From Curtobacterium sp. 'Ferrero' (GTDB lineage Bacteria; Actinomycetota; Actinomycetes; Actinomycetales; Microbacteriaceae): a stretch of DNA of 64,000 nt. Made by a program: the position numbers and the translations under genes. The DNA lies in the NCBI RefSeq assembly GCF_002412165.1, contig NZ_NXIA01000004.1, positions 62,001 through 126,000 on the forward strand, read 5' to 3'. Below are positions 1 to 8,826 of this stretch, in pieces. The notes below the pieces were generated by a model. That model was given only the letters and a program-made list of their open reading frames with translations, was not told the origin of the DNA and ran no database searches. Each line of letters begins with the position of its first letter. Position 1 is the stretch's first letter.

Positions 1-1
1 G

Positions 2-3000
2 CCGAAGATCTGCCTCGAACTCGGCCGCGAGTCGATCGGCCACACCCAGCCCCGACGCATCGCGGCACGCACGATCGCCGAGCGGGTCTCCGAGGAACTC
101 GGCAGCGAACTCGGCGACCTCGTCGGCTACCAGGTGCGCTTCACCGACAAGGTGTCCGCGAACACCAGAATCAAGCTGATGACCGACGGGATCCTCCTCA
201 ACGAGATCCACTTCGACCGCGACCTGAAGCGCTACGACACGATCATCATCGACGAGGCGCACGAGCGATCGCTGACGATCGACTTCCTGCTCGGGTACCT
301 CAAGCGGCTGCTCCCCCGCCGTCCGGACCTCAAGGTCATCATCACGAGCGCGACGATCGACCCCGAGTCGTTCTCGCAGCACTTCGGCGGGGCTCCGATC
401 ATCGAGGTGTCCGGCCGGACGTACCCGGTCGAGGTCCGCTACCGCCCGCTGGTCGCGGAGGACGCCGACGCCCCGGACGGCGACGACGACGAGGACGACC
501 CGCGGACGGACGACCACGGCACCCGCTCCGGCCCCGGCGGCACCGGCGACGACCGCGACGTCCTGCAGGGCATCACGGACGCGCTGGACGAACTCGCACG
601 CGAGGACCCGGGCGACGTCCTCGTGTTCCTGTCCGGCGAGAACGAGATCCGCGATGCGCAAGAGGCCATCGAGGGCAAGCGCTACCCGGGCACCGAGGTG
701 CTCCCGCTCTACGGTCGGCTGTCCGCCGCGGACCAGCACCGGGTGTTCGAGCGCCGCAGCACGCCGGGCATCCGCCGTCGCGTGGTCCTCGCCACCAACG
801 TCGCCGAGACCTCGCTCACCGTCCCCGGCATCAAGTACGTCGTCGACACCGGCACGGCCCGCATCTCCCGGTACTCGCCGCGCGCCAAGGTGCAGCGCCT
901 CCCGATCGAGGCGATCAGCCAGGCGAGCGCGAACCAGCGTTCGGGTCGCGCCGGCCGCACGAGCGCGGGCATCGCCATCCGGCTGTACTCCGAGCAGGAC
1001 TTCGACCGGCGCCCGGAGTTCACCGACCCCGAGATCCTCCGGACGAACCTCGCCGCGGTCATCCTCCAGATGATCAGCCTGGGCTTCGGCGACATCGAGT
1101 CGTTCCCGTTCCTGCAGCCGCCGGACTCCCGGGGAGTGAAGGACGGCCTCGACCTGCTGCGGGAGCTCCGTGCGGTGGACCGTGACGGCCGCATCACGAA
1201 GACCGGCCGGCAGCTCACCCGACTGCCGATCGACCCGCGGCTCGGACGGATGGTGCTCGAGGCCGGTCGCCAGGGCGTCGGCCGCGAGGTCATCGCCATC
1301 GTCAGCGCCCTGAGCATCCAGGACCCGCGAGAGCGTCCGCTCGAGAAGCGCGCACACGCCGACCAGCTGCACGCCCGCTTCGCCGACCCCACGAGCGACT
1401 TCCTGACGCTGCTGAACCTCTGGAACCACATCGAGGACAAGCAGGACGAGCTCTCGTCGAGCGCGTTCCGGCGGTTGTGCAAGGCCGAGTTCCTCAACTA
1501 CCTCCGCATCCGCGAGTGGCAGGACCTGTACCGCCAGCTCTCGCGCGCGGCGAAGCAGGTCGACGTCCGCGTGGGGCAGTCGCGGAGCGAGGACGGCGAC
1601 GCCGTGCACCGCTCGCTGCTCGCCGGACTCCTCAGCCAGATCGGGCTCCGCGACCGCGAGAAGCGCGACTACCTCGGCTCCCGGAACACCCGGTTCGTGG
1701 TGTTCCCGGGCAGTGTCCTCGCGAAGAAGCAGCCGGACGCCGTGATGGCCGCCGAACTCGTCGAGACCAGTCGGCTGTTCGCCCGGACCGTCGGCAAGAT
1801 CGACCCCGCCTGGGTCGAGCCGCTCGCCGGCGACCTGCTCAAGCGGACCTACGGCGAGCCGCACTGGGAGAAGAAGCAGGGCGCCGTCGTCGCGTACGAG
1901 CGCGTCACGCTCTTCGGTGTGCCGATCGTGCAGCGGCGACGCGTGCAGTACAAGCGCGTCGACCCCGAGCACTCCCGCGAGCTCTTCATCCGGCACGCCC
2001 TGGTGGAGGGTGAATGGGACTCGCAACAGGCGTTCGACCGTGAGAACCGTCGCCTCCGCAAGGAGCTGGAGCAGCTCGAGGAGCGCACCCGCCGCCATGA
2101 CATCCTCTTCGACGACGAGAAGATCGTCGACTTCTACGACGCGCGCATCCCCGCCGACGTGGCGACCACCCGCGACTTCGAGGGGTGGTGGCGGAAGGCG
2201 AGGCGCGACCAACCGGACCTCCTCACGATGCGTCGGTCGGACCTCCTGGCCGAGGACGCGGCGGAAGCCGCGCAGGACCAGCAGGAGTACCCGACCCAGT
2301 GGCGCTCGGGCGACCAGCGCCTGGCGATCAAGTACCGCTTCGAGCCGGGCGCGCAGGACGACGGCGTGAGCGTGCAGGTGCCCCTCGCGCTGCTCCCGCG
2401 CATGCGCGAGGAAGGGTTCGACTGGCAGGTGCGGGGCCTGCGGAAGGAGCTCGTGACCGCGCTCATCAAGTCGCTCCCGAAGCAGATCCGCAAGAACATC
2501 GTCCCCGCGGCGGACTGGGCCGAGAAGATCGTCGCCGAGCTCCCCGACGACGCACCGACGGAGCCGACCGAGTCGTTCCGCTCGACGCTGGCGAAGACGA
2601 TCCAGCGCATGACCTACGTGCCGGTGTCCGAGTCCGACTTCGACCTGTCGCGCGTCCCGCCGCACCTGCTGCCGACGTGGGCCGTCGTCGACGAGCGCGG
2701 CCGTCGGGTCGAGTCCGGCAAGGACCTCGCGGCCCTGCAGACGAAACTCAAGGACCGCACCCAGCAGAGCGTCGCCTCCGCCACGGCGAGGGCGAACCGG
2801 CCGGGAGGCGCGGCCCGCGTCGCGCAGGCCGGTTCCGACCTCGAGCGGTCTGGGCTCACCGCGTGGCCCGCTGGTGACCTCCCGCGCGTCCTCGACACGA
2901 AGCAGTCCGGCGGTGTGATCCGTGCCTACCCCGCGCTCGTCGAGGAGGGCTCCGGACCCAAGGCGACCGTCGCCGTCCGGCTGCTCGCCACCGAGCACGA

Positions 3001-3724
3001 CCGCGCGGTCGCGATGCCGGCCGGGGTCCGTCGACTCGTCATGCACGCGGTGCCCTCGCCGGTGTCGTACATCCAGCAGCACCTGACCGCGCAGGAGAAG
3101 CTCGCCCTCGCCGCCTCGCCGTACGCCTCGACGCAGGCGCTGTTCGACGACGTCCTCGCAGCGGTCGTCGACGCGGGCATCCGCGGCACGCACCCCGACG
3201 GCCTCGTGTTCGAGCAGGCGGCGTTCGAGCAGGTCCGCGACCGGGTCTCCGCGACCGTCGTCGACACGATGTTCACGGCGGTGTCCGAGGTCGCGGCCGT
3301 GCTGACCGCGCACCGTGACGCCGAACGGGCCCTGAAGCAGGCGAACTCGATGTCACTCCTCGGCGCGCTGACGGACATGCGGCAGCAGCTCGAGCGCCTC
3401 GTGTTCCCCGGGTTCGTCTCGGTCGCCGGACTCGACCGACTCCGCCGCGTCCGCGTGTACCTGCAGGGGGTGACCGCGCGGGTGCAGAAGCTCCTGCAGA
3501 ACCCCGGGCGTGACGCCGCGTGGATGCGCGAGGTCACCGTCGCGACCGACCGCTACACCGACGCGGGCGGGACGTTCCCCCCGGCGGTCGGCGCGCACCC
3601 CGAACTCGTCCACGCACGGTGGATGCTCGAGGAGTTCCGCCTGAGCCTGTTCGCGCAGGAGCTCGGGACCGCTGAAACGGTGTCGCTGCAGCGGATCACG
3701 AAGGCCCTGGCAGCGGCGCGCTGA
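2..3724 (+). CDS. hrpA: ATP-dependent RNA helicase HrpA (5' end outside window)
   Basis: DEAH-box RNA helicase that unwinds RNA using ATP in the cytoplasm. The frame is open from base 2, so the true start and the Walker A motif lie to the left of the window. About 1,240 residues are visible; full HrpA proteins have about 1,300, so little is missing. Visible motifs are TQPRRIAA (motif Ia) at the left edge, the DEAH box at bases 251-262, SAT (motif III) at 347-355 and QRSGRAGR (motif VI) at 935-958. These are followed by the helicase-associated domains and the long C-terminal region (DUF3418 type) found in bacterial HrpA. A strongly acidic insert (Asp/Glu-rich, about bases 465-520) lies between the two RecA-like domains. 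The ATG at 134 is internal to the helicase core. The family call is certain. Confidence 0.95.
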   Translation, partial: PKICLELGRESIGHTQPRRIAARTIAERVSEELGSELGDLVGYQVRFTDKVSANTRIKLMTDGILLNEIHFDRDLKRYDTIIIDEAHERSLTIDFLLGYLKRLLPRRPDLKVIITSATIDPESFSQHFGGAPIIEVSGRTYPVEVRYRPLVAEDADAPDGDDDEDDPRTDDHGTRSGPGGTGDDRDVLQGITDALDELAREDPGDVLVFLSGENEIRDAQEAIEGKRYPGTEVLPLYGRLSAADQHRVFERRSTPGIRRRVVLATNVAETSLTVPGIKYVVDTGTARISRYSPRAKVQRLPIEAISQASANQRSGRAGRTSAGIAIRLYSEQDFDRRPEFTDPEILRTNLAAVILQMISLGFGDIESFPFLQPPDSRGVKDGLDLLRELRAVDRDGRITKTGRQLTRLPIDPRLGRMVLEAGRQGVGREVIAIVSALSIQDPRERPLEKRAHADQLHARFADPTSDFLTLLNLWNHIEDKQDELSSSAFRRLCKAEFLNYLRIREWQDLYRQLSRAAKQVDVRVGQSRSEDGDAVHRSLLAGLLSQIGLRDREKRDYLGSRNTRFVVFPGSVLAKKQPDAVMAAELVETSRLFARTVGKIDPAWVEPLAGDLLKRTYGEPHWEKKQGAVVAYERVTLFGVPIVQRRRVQYKRVDPEHSRELFIRHALVEGEWDSQQAFDRENRRLRKELEQLEERTRRHDILFDDEKIVDFYDARIPADVATTRDFEGWWRKARRDQPDLLTMRRSDLLAEDAAEAAQDQQEYPTQWRSGDQRLAIKYRFEPGAQDDGVSVQVPLALLPRMREEGFDWQVRGLRKELVTALIKSLPKQIRKNIVPAADWAEKIVAELPDDAPTEPTESFRSTLAKTIQRMTYVPVSESDFDLSRVPPHLLPTWAVVDERGRRVESGKDLAALQTKLKDRTQQSVASATARANRPGGAARVAQAGSDLERSGLTAWPAGDLPRVLDTKQSGGVIRAYPALVEEGSGPKATVAVRLLATEHDRAVAMPAGVRRLVMHAVPSPVSYIQQHLTAQEKLALAASPYASTQALFDDVLAAVVDAGIRGTHPDGLVFEQAAFEQVRDRVSATVVDTMFTAVSEVAAVLTAHRDAERALKQANSMSLLGALTDMRQQLERLVFPGFVSVAGLDRLRRVRVYLQGVTARVQKLLQNPGRDAAWMREVTVATDRYTDAGGTFPPAVGAHPELVHARWMLEEFRLSLFAQELGTAETVSLQRITKALAAAR

Positions 3725-3818
3725 CGACCGCGCACGCAGCGAGCGGGACGAGCGTGCAAGCAGCGAGCAGCACGAGCCCGCACACGGCGCCCGGCCCCGA
3801 CGGGCCAGACTGACTGCC

Positions 3819-4475
3819 ATGACCGCACTCCGCCCCGTCGACCTCGCCACCTGGCCCCGCCGTGAGCACTTCGCGCACTACCGCGACCGGGTGCCCTGCA
3901 CGTGGGAGATGACCGTCGAGCTCGACGTCACGGACTTCGCCGAGACCGTCCGGCGCACCGAACGCCGCACGTACGCGTCGCAGATCTGGGCGATCGCCTC
4001 CGTGGTGAACCGCCACGAGGAGTTCCGGATGCAGCTCCTGGAGGACGGCTCCCCCGCCGTGTGGGACGTCGTGCACCCGATGTTCACGGTGTTCCACCCG
4101 GACACGGAGACCTTCTCGGTGCTGTTCGTCCCGTACGACGACGATCCGGCGCGGTTCCACGCGGCGGCCGTGTCTACGATGGAGCGCTACCGGGACGACC
4201 ACCGGATGTTCCCGCAGCCGGACCGGCCCCGGAACGTGTTCGACGTGTCGACGCTGCCCGGGGCATCCTTCACCGGGTTCGCGCTGCACGTCAAGGAGGG
4301 GTTCGACCACCTGCTGCCGGTCTTCACGATCGGGCGCTACCGGTACGTCGAGGGGCGGACGATGATGCCGATCGCGGTGCAGGCCAACCACGCCGCGGTC
4401 GACGGGTTCCACGGCTCCCGCCTGTTCGCGGAGCTGCAGACGACGTTCGCCGAGGCCGGCTGGCTCCGCGACTGA
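3819..4475 (+). CDS. CatA-family (type A) chloramphenicol acetyltransferase homologue
   Basis: The 218-aa length matches the trimeric type A chloramphenicol acetyltransferases (about 213-219 aa), which move acetyl from acetyl-CoA to the drug. The catalytic motif near the C-terminus reads N190-H191-A-A-V-D195-G. The general-base His and structural Asp are kept, but the first His of the usual HHxxxDG is Asn. The aromatic N-terminal segment (HFAHYRDRVPCTW) and the block with FTGFALHV also fit the family. The gene stands alone; a -10-like CAGACT at 3806-3811 ends 7 nt before the ATG, so the mRNA may be leaderless. Such chromosomal homologues may use another acceptor, so resistance is an inference. 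It converges on the next gene. Confidence 0.8.
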   Translation: MTALRPVDLATWPRREHFAHYRDRVPCTWEMTVELDVTDFAETVRRTERRTYASQIWAIASVVNRHEEFRMQLLEDGSPAVWDVVHPMFTVFHPDTETFSVLFVPYDDDPARFHAAAVSTMERYRDDHRMFPQPDRPRNVFDVSTLPGASFTGFALHVKEGFDHLLPVFTIGRYRYVEGRTMMPIAVQANHAAVDGFHGSRLFAELQTTFAEAGWLRD

Positions 4476-4552
4476 CGCCCGACGGCCGACGACGAGCACG
4501 CAGCAGCGCAGGCGCTCGCGCGGACGCGCCAACCGACCGGACCAGCAGTCGC

Positions 4553-5224
4553 TCAGGCCCGCTCGTCGATGCGCCGCGCTCCCGGCACCGGCGGCGCGGG
4601 GTCGTCGAGCGCCTCCGGGTCGTCCGCGCGGGCCCACTTGACGGTCCACCGCACGAGCGGCTGCACCGCGTCCCACGCCGCCACGACGTCGTCGAGGGGA
4701 CTCGTCAGCGGCAGGTGCCGCAATGCCGCGTAGTGCTGCATCCGGAGCAGCTCGATCCTCGGGTGGTCCTTCGGCCACCCCCGCGGTGCGGTCTTCAGCG
4801 GCGGTCCCGCCAGTTCGAACCCGGCGTCGGTGAGCGCGTCGAGCTCCCGCTGCAGGGCCGCGGCGGCCTGCGGGTGCTCGTCGATCGCGGTCCGTGCGGC
4901 GTCGAGCTGCGCCCGTGACGGCGTGTAGAGCCCGCCGCCGACCTGCAGTCCGTCGACGCCGGCACTCAGGTAGACGCCGCCGGCGGTGAGGCCGGTGTCC
5001 TCCCGGTACGGGCGCTTGTCGGGGGTGAACCGGACGTCGCGGTGCTGCCGGAGCACCCGGCCGGGTCCGTAGCGTCGCTCGGCCTCGGCGAGCAGGGCCT
5101 CCATGGGTGCCTGGACGTCACGCTCCCACTCGTCGCGGTGCTCCTCGAACCAGGCCTTCTCGTTGTGCTCGGCGAGCCCGCGGAAGAACGTCGCGAGGGC
5201 GGGGCGGAAGGGGTGGTCGGTCAT
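4553..5224 (-). CDS. DUF2461 family protein
   Basis: This 223-aa protein matches the DUF2461 (TIGR02453) family, whose biochemical role is unknown. Features of the family are FFRGLAEHNEKAWFEEHRDEW near the N-terminus, the RFTPDKRPYREDTG block in the first third, and a later GWPKDHPRIELLR segment. The ATG at 5222-5224 was chosen because family proteins begin just before the F-F-x-x-L motif; the frame stays open upstream but that sequence has no homology and would overlap the divergent deaminase gene. The gap to that gene's start is 96 bp, which must hold both promoters. The C-terminal 20 residues are Asp/Ala/Pro-rich and probably disordered. Confidence 0.8.
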   Translation of the reverse strand: MTDHPFRPALATFFRGLAEHNEKAWFEEHRDEWERDVQAPMEALLAEAERRYGPGRVLRQHRDVRFTPDKRPYREDTGLTAGGVYLSAGVDGLQVGGGLYTPSRAQLDAARTAIDEHPQAAAALQRELDALTDAGFELAGPPLKTAPRGWPKDHPRIELLRMQHYAALRHLPLTSPLDDVVAAWDAVQPLVRWTVKWARADDPEALDDPAPPVPGARRIDERA

Positions 5225-5320
5225 GCGGGCCAGCGAACCGTCGACCGCTGCGACCCGCCCGCGAGCCGCCGTCCCCCGATCGTGCACGGCGCGGGCAGCC
5301 GCCGCGAGCACGGTGGTGCG

Positions 5321-5794
5321 ATGCACGACAACGAACTCACCGAACTCGCCGTCCGCCGAGCCCTCGAGAACGTCGAGGACGGCGGCAAGCCCTTCGCCTG
5401 CCTGATCGTCCGCGACGGCGAGGTGGTGGTGGAGGCCGTCAACCACGTCGCCCAGACCGGCGACCCGACCGCACACGCGGAGATCCGCGCGATCCGTCAG
5501 GCGGCCGGACAGGGCATCACCGACCTCACCGGCTACGAGGTCGTCGTCACCGCGTACCCCTGCCCGATGTGCCTCGGTGCGCTGTACTACGCCCAGCCGG
5601 ACCGTGTCGTGTTCGCCGCGACGCGGGAGCAGGAGAGCGAGCACTACGAGGACGGCAACCGCCTGATGACCCTCGACACGTTCTACGACGAGTACGCGAA
5701 GCCCGCCGAGGAGCGCGCGCTGCGCGCGGAGCAGGGCGACGCCGCCGACCCGACCGCGCCGTTCCGGGCGTGGAGCGCCCGCCACGCGGGCTGA
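5321..5794 (+). CDS. guaD: Guanine deaminase-like nucleoside deaminase
   Basis: A 157-aa zinc-dependent deaminase of the cytidine/guanine deaminase fold. The zinc site is complete: H52-A-E54 (zinc His and proton-shuttle Glu) and P-C81-P-M-C84. The C-terminal third, with the KPAEER segment followed by PFRAW, resembles Bacillus GuaD, the short guanine deaminase that converts guanine to xanthine. TadA-type tRNA deaminases share the zinc site but usually lack that tail, so guanine deaminase is preferred. The ATG at 5321 gives the normal family length; the upstream open frame is the antisense of the DUF2461 gene. A GACGGGAGGC-family hairpin follows 17 bp after the stop. Confidence 0.78.
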   Translation: MHDNELTELAVRRALENVEDGGKPFACLIVRDGEVVVEAVNHVAQTGDPTAHAEIRAIRQAAGQGITDLTGYEVVVTAYPCPMCLGALYYAQPDRVVFAATREQESEHYEDGNRLMTLDTFYDEYAKPAEERALRAEQGDAADPTAPFRAWSARHAG

Positions 5795-5810
5795 CGGCCG
5801 ACCACCTTTC

Positions 5811-5856
5811 GGGCGGGAGGCACGGTGCGGCGCCGCCCCGTGCCTCCCGTCCGCCC
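5811..5856 (+). terminator. Hairpin terminator after guaD
   Basis: An 11-bp perfect stem (GGGAGGCACGG with CCGTGCCTCCC, arms 5815-5825 and 5838-5848) with a GC-rich loop and outer GGGC/GCCC bases, and no T-tract. It lies between two genes in the same direction and belongs to the hairpin family found throughout this window. Confidence 0.7.
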
Positions 5857-5891
5857 TGTGGTCACGCGCCCACGTTCCGTAGGCTGTCGGC

Positions 5892-6914
5892 ATGCCGTCG
5901 TCGTCGACCTCGCAGCCCCAGACCAGGATCGGACTCGTGGGGGCGGGTGGCATCGCTGCCGCCCACCTGCCCGGGCTGCTCCGACTCGGTGACGTGGTCG
6001 TGCACTCGATCGACGGCGCCGAGGACCTCGTCGCCGCGCACCGGGACCGGGCGGCCGGGGCCGGCGCGGAACTGACGGTGGCGGCCTCGCTCGACGACCT
6101 GCTCGGCGTCGTCGACGTCGTCGACGTGGTGGTGCCGACACCTGCCCACGCCGAGGTGGTGCGGCGCGCGGTCGACGCGGGACGCCCCACCGTGTGCGAG
6201 AAGCCGCTGGCCCGCACCGACGCGGACGCCGACGAACTCGTGGCACGGGCGGCCGCCGCGGGCGTGCCCCTGTTCCCGGCGCACGTGGTCCGGTGGTTCC
6301 CGGCGTACGCGCGGTTGCGGGAGTCCGTCGAGGACGGGACGCTGGGCGAGCTCGCGGTGCTCCGGTTCTCGCGTGCCGGCGCCTACCCGACGCGGGTGCC
6401 GTGGTTCGCGGACCGCGCTGCCTCCGGCGGGATCGTGATGGACCAGATGATCCACGACCTCGACATCGCCCGCTGGGTGGCCGGTCCGGTCGTGCGGGTG
6501 TCGGCCGTGGACGTCCGCTCCGGCACGGCCGCCGAGCCGATCGAGGCCGCGCACGTGCTCCTGACCCACGCGTCGGGCGCGATCAGCCAGGTGTCCGGGC
6601 TCTGGGGTCCGCAGCACCTGGCGTTCTCGACCGAGTACAGCGTGACGGGCACCGGCGGCACGCTGTCGTGGTCGTCCCTCGACGAAGCCGACACCCGGAC
6701 GGACCTCGCTCGCGCGGAGTCCGTCGACGGGTTCCTGCCGCCGGTCGACCCCGCCGACGACCCGTACGCGCTCGAGCTCGTCGACTTCTTCGCGGCGTTC
6801 TCGGGTGGTGCGGCGCCACGGGTGTCCGCGCTCGACGGCGCGGTCGCGGTGCACCTGGCGAACGCCGCCCTGGCCTCGCTCGCGTCCGGTCAGCCGGTGG
6901 AGGTGTCGCTGTGA
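5892..6914 (+). CDS. Gfo/Idh/MocA family oxidoreductase 1
   Basis: A 340-aa NAD(P)-dependent sugar or polyol dehydrogenase of the GFO/IDH/MOCA family. The Rossmann motif is G17-A-G-G-I-A; the EKP nicotinamide-site signature is at 103-105; and the second domain has GGIVMDQMIHDLD, with D184 and H188 in the usual catalytic positions. It overlaps the next homologous gene by 4 bp (GTGA), so the two are translated together and probably act on related substrates. A TAGGCT hexamer at 5880-5885 is 6 nt from the ATG, suggesting a leaderless start. The substrate cannot be read from sequence; inositol, glucose or other sugar derivatives are all possible. Confidence 0.85.
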   Translation: MPSSSTSQPQTRIGLVGAGGIAAAHLPGLLRLGDVVVHSIDGAEDLVAAHRDRAAGAGAELTVAASLDDLLGVVDVVDVVVPTPAHAEVVRRAVDAGRPTVCEKPLARTDADADELVARAAAAGVPLFPAHVVRWFPAYARLRESVEDGTLGELAVLRFSRAGAYPTRVPWFADRAASGGIVMDQMIHDLDIARWVAGPVVRVSAVDVRSGTAAEPIEAAHVLLTHASGAISQVSGLWGPQHLAFSTEYSVTGTGGTLSWSSLDEADTRTDLARAESVDGFLPPVDPADDPYALELVDFFAAFSGGAAPRVSALDGAVAVHLANAALASLASGQPVEVSL

Positions 6915-7999
6915 GCGGGCAGCGGTTGCGGGTCGGGGTCCTGTCCTTCGCGCACACGCACGCGATCAGCTACCTGTCCGCCCTGTCGGCGATGCCGGAC
7001 GTCGAGGTCCGCGGCACCGATCCGGACGGCGAGGTCGGCGCCGGTGTGGAGGCGGGGGCTCCCGCTCACCCAGCGAGCACCGCCGGTGCGGACGTCGGGT
7101 CGCTCCGCGGACGCGCACTCGCCGAGGCGCTCGGCGTCGGGTACGAGGAGTCCGTCGCGGACCTCCTCGCCTGGGGCCCCGACGCGGTCGTCGTCGCCTC
7201 CGAGAACGCTCGGCACCGCGAGCTCGTCGAGGCCGCGGCCACGGCCGGGGTGCACGTGCTCTGCGAGAAGCCGCTCGCGACGTCGTGGCAGGACGCGGTC
7301 GCGATCCGGAACGCGGTGGAGCGCGCCGAGGTGCTCCTCATGGTCGCCTACCCGGTGCGGTTCGCATCGGCGTTCCGGCGGCTGCTCGGCACCGCCGGGT
7401 CCGGCGCGCTGGGCGAGGTGGTGTCGGTGCGCGGCGCGAACAACGGCATGCTCCCGGCGACCCGCGACTGGTTCACCGATCCGGCGCTGAGCGGCGGCGG
7501 GGCGCTGGCGGACCACGTGGTGCACGTCGCCGACCTCGTCGATGCGCTGACGGGAGCGACGCCGGTGTCCGTGACGGCCGTGACGAACCGGGTCCTGCAC
7601 GCCGACCGGGCGCGCGCCGAGACCGCGGGCCTCGTGACCGTGACGTACGACTCCGGGGCGGTCGTCGCGATCGACTGCTCGTGGAGCCGCCCCGACACCG
7701 CGCCGGCGTGGGGCGGCCTCACGCTCGACGTCGCGGGGACCGGGGGCACCGTGTCGATCGACTTCTTCGGGGCCGCCGCCCGTGGTCTGCGGGCCGCCGA
7801 CGGTCGGCCGCTCGAGCTGCGCACCGGGGCGGACTTCGACACCGCCATGCTCGACCACTTCCTCGACGCGGTCCGCACAGGAGTCCGACCGCAGCCCGAC
7901 GTCGGTGTCGGGATGCGCACGCTGTCCGTCGTGCTGGCGGCGCAGGAGTCGGTCCGCACCGGCCGGACCGTGCGGGTCGACGAGGTCACGGACGGCTGA
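6911..7999 (+). CDS. Gfo/Idh/MocA family oxidoreductase 2
   Basis: A 362-aa paralogue of the preceding gene, starting at GTG 6911 inside its stop codon. The N-terminus differs: the usual GxGxxG is replaced by a V-L-S-F-A-H-T-H segment, a known variant in this family, and about 30 residues rich in Gly/Ala are inserted after the second strand. The CEKPLA signature and the GGGALADHVVHVAD block (Asp and His of the active site) are kept. A changed dinucleotide loop next to an intact active site suggests a specialised role, perhaps a partner subunit or a different cofactor preference. It forms a two-gene operon with 5892-6914 and is followed by a weak hairpin at 8008-8028. Confidence 0.82.
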   Translation: MSGQRLRVGVLSFAHTHAISYLSALSAMPDVEVRGTDPDGEVGAGVEAGAPAHPASTAGADVGSLRGRALAEALGVGYEESVADLLAWGPDAVVVASENARHRELVEAAATAGVHVLCEKPLATSWQDAVAIRNAVERAEVLLMVAYPVRFASAFRRLLGTAGSGALGEVVSVRGANNGMLPATRDWFTDPALSGGGALADHVVHVADLVDALTGATPVSVTAVTNRVLHADRARAETAGLVTVTYDSGAVVAIDCSWSRPDTAPAWGGLTLDVAGTGGTVSIDFFGAAARGLRAADGRPLELRTGADFDTAMLDHFLDAVRTGVRPQPDVGVGMRTLSVVLAAQESVRTGRTVRVDEVTDG

Positions 8000-8045
8000 G
8001 CGGAGTCGCACCCTTGCCGGGCGGGTGCGGTGCCAGGGTGGACGC

Positions 8046-8795
8046 ATGACCTTCGAACAGCACGCCCGGTCGTTCGGCAGCGCCGTGGACGCCTACGAGC
8101 ACGGTCGCCCCGGCTACCCGACCGAGGTGGCTGCCTGGCTCGTGCCCGAGGGGGCACGGCGGGTCGTCGATGTCGGGGCCGGGACCGGGAAGTTCACGCG
8201 GGTGCTCGCCGACGTCGTGGCCGGCACGGACGCCGACGTCGTCGCGGTCGAACCGGACGCTGCGATGCGGTCCCGGCTCGCCGAGGTCCTGCCGGACGTC
8301 CGCGCGCTCGACGGCAGCGGCGAGGCGATCCCGCTGCCGGACGGCTCCGCGGACCTGGTGACGTTCGCGCAGTCGTGGCACTGGGTGGACCGGGACGCCG
8401 GCGTGGCGGAGGTCGCGCGGGTGCTGCGGCCGGGCGGGGTGCTCGGTCTGGTGTGGAACGTCCGTGACGAGACCGACGACTGGTCGCGGCGTCTCGGCGA
8501 CGTGATCACCCGGCCCGAGGCCCGGCGGATGTCGTACGACGACGACACCGTGCTCGGCGGCCCGTTCGTCGGCCGTGCGCACCGGGTCTTCGAGTGGGTG
8601 CACGAACAGGACCGGACGGCGTTCCTCGACATGGTCCTGTCGCGCAGCTACCTGATCGTGCTGCCCGACGACGAGCGGGCCGCACTCCGCCAGGAGGTCG
8701 TCGACCTGCTCGACTCCGACCCCGCGACCGCCGGCTCGGACCTCGTGCGGGTGCCGTACCGGACGCACGTGCACCGGTACGAGCGTCGTCCCTAG
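8046..8795 (+). CDS. Class I SAM-dependent methyltransferase
   Basis: A 249-aa protein of the UbiE/methyltransferase-11 type. Motif I is V-D-V-G-A-G-T-G-K (41-49), followed by an acidic residue at the end of strand 2 (VAVEPD), and post-motif sequences AQSWHWVDRD and VLRPGGVLGLVWN. The N-terminal segment (ARSFGSAVDAYEHGRPGYP) is typical of a large actinobacterial group of uncharacterised methyltransferases. The substrate is unknown. A CAGGGT hexamer at 8034-8039 is 6 nt before the ATG, in the leaderless arrangement also seen at its neighbours. It lies between the oxidoreductase pair and the LacI regulator without overlap, so it is probably a separate transcription unit. Confidence 0.83.
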   Translation: MTFEQHARSFGSAVDAYEHGRPGYPTEVAAWLVPEGARRVVDVGAGTGKFTRVLADVVAGTDADVVAVEPDAAMRSRLAEVLPDVRALDGSGEAIPLPDGSADLVTFAQSWHWVDRDAGVAEVARVLRPGGVLGLVWNVRDETDDWSRRLGDVITRPEARRMSYDDDTVLGGPFVGRAHRVFEWVHEQDRTAFLDMVLSRSYLIVLPDDERAALRQEVVDLLDSDPATAGSDLVRVPYRTHVHRYERRP

Positions 8796-8826
8796 CCGCG
8801 TTCGACCGGCACGCTACGCTCGGACG

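Noticed and set aside
5321..5794. A tRNA adenosine deaminase (tadA) call.
   Set aside because: The zinc motifs are shared, but the KPAEER and PFRAW tail fits the short guanine deaminases better.
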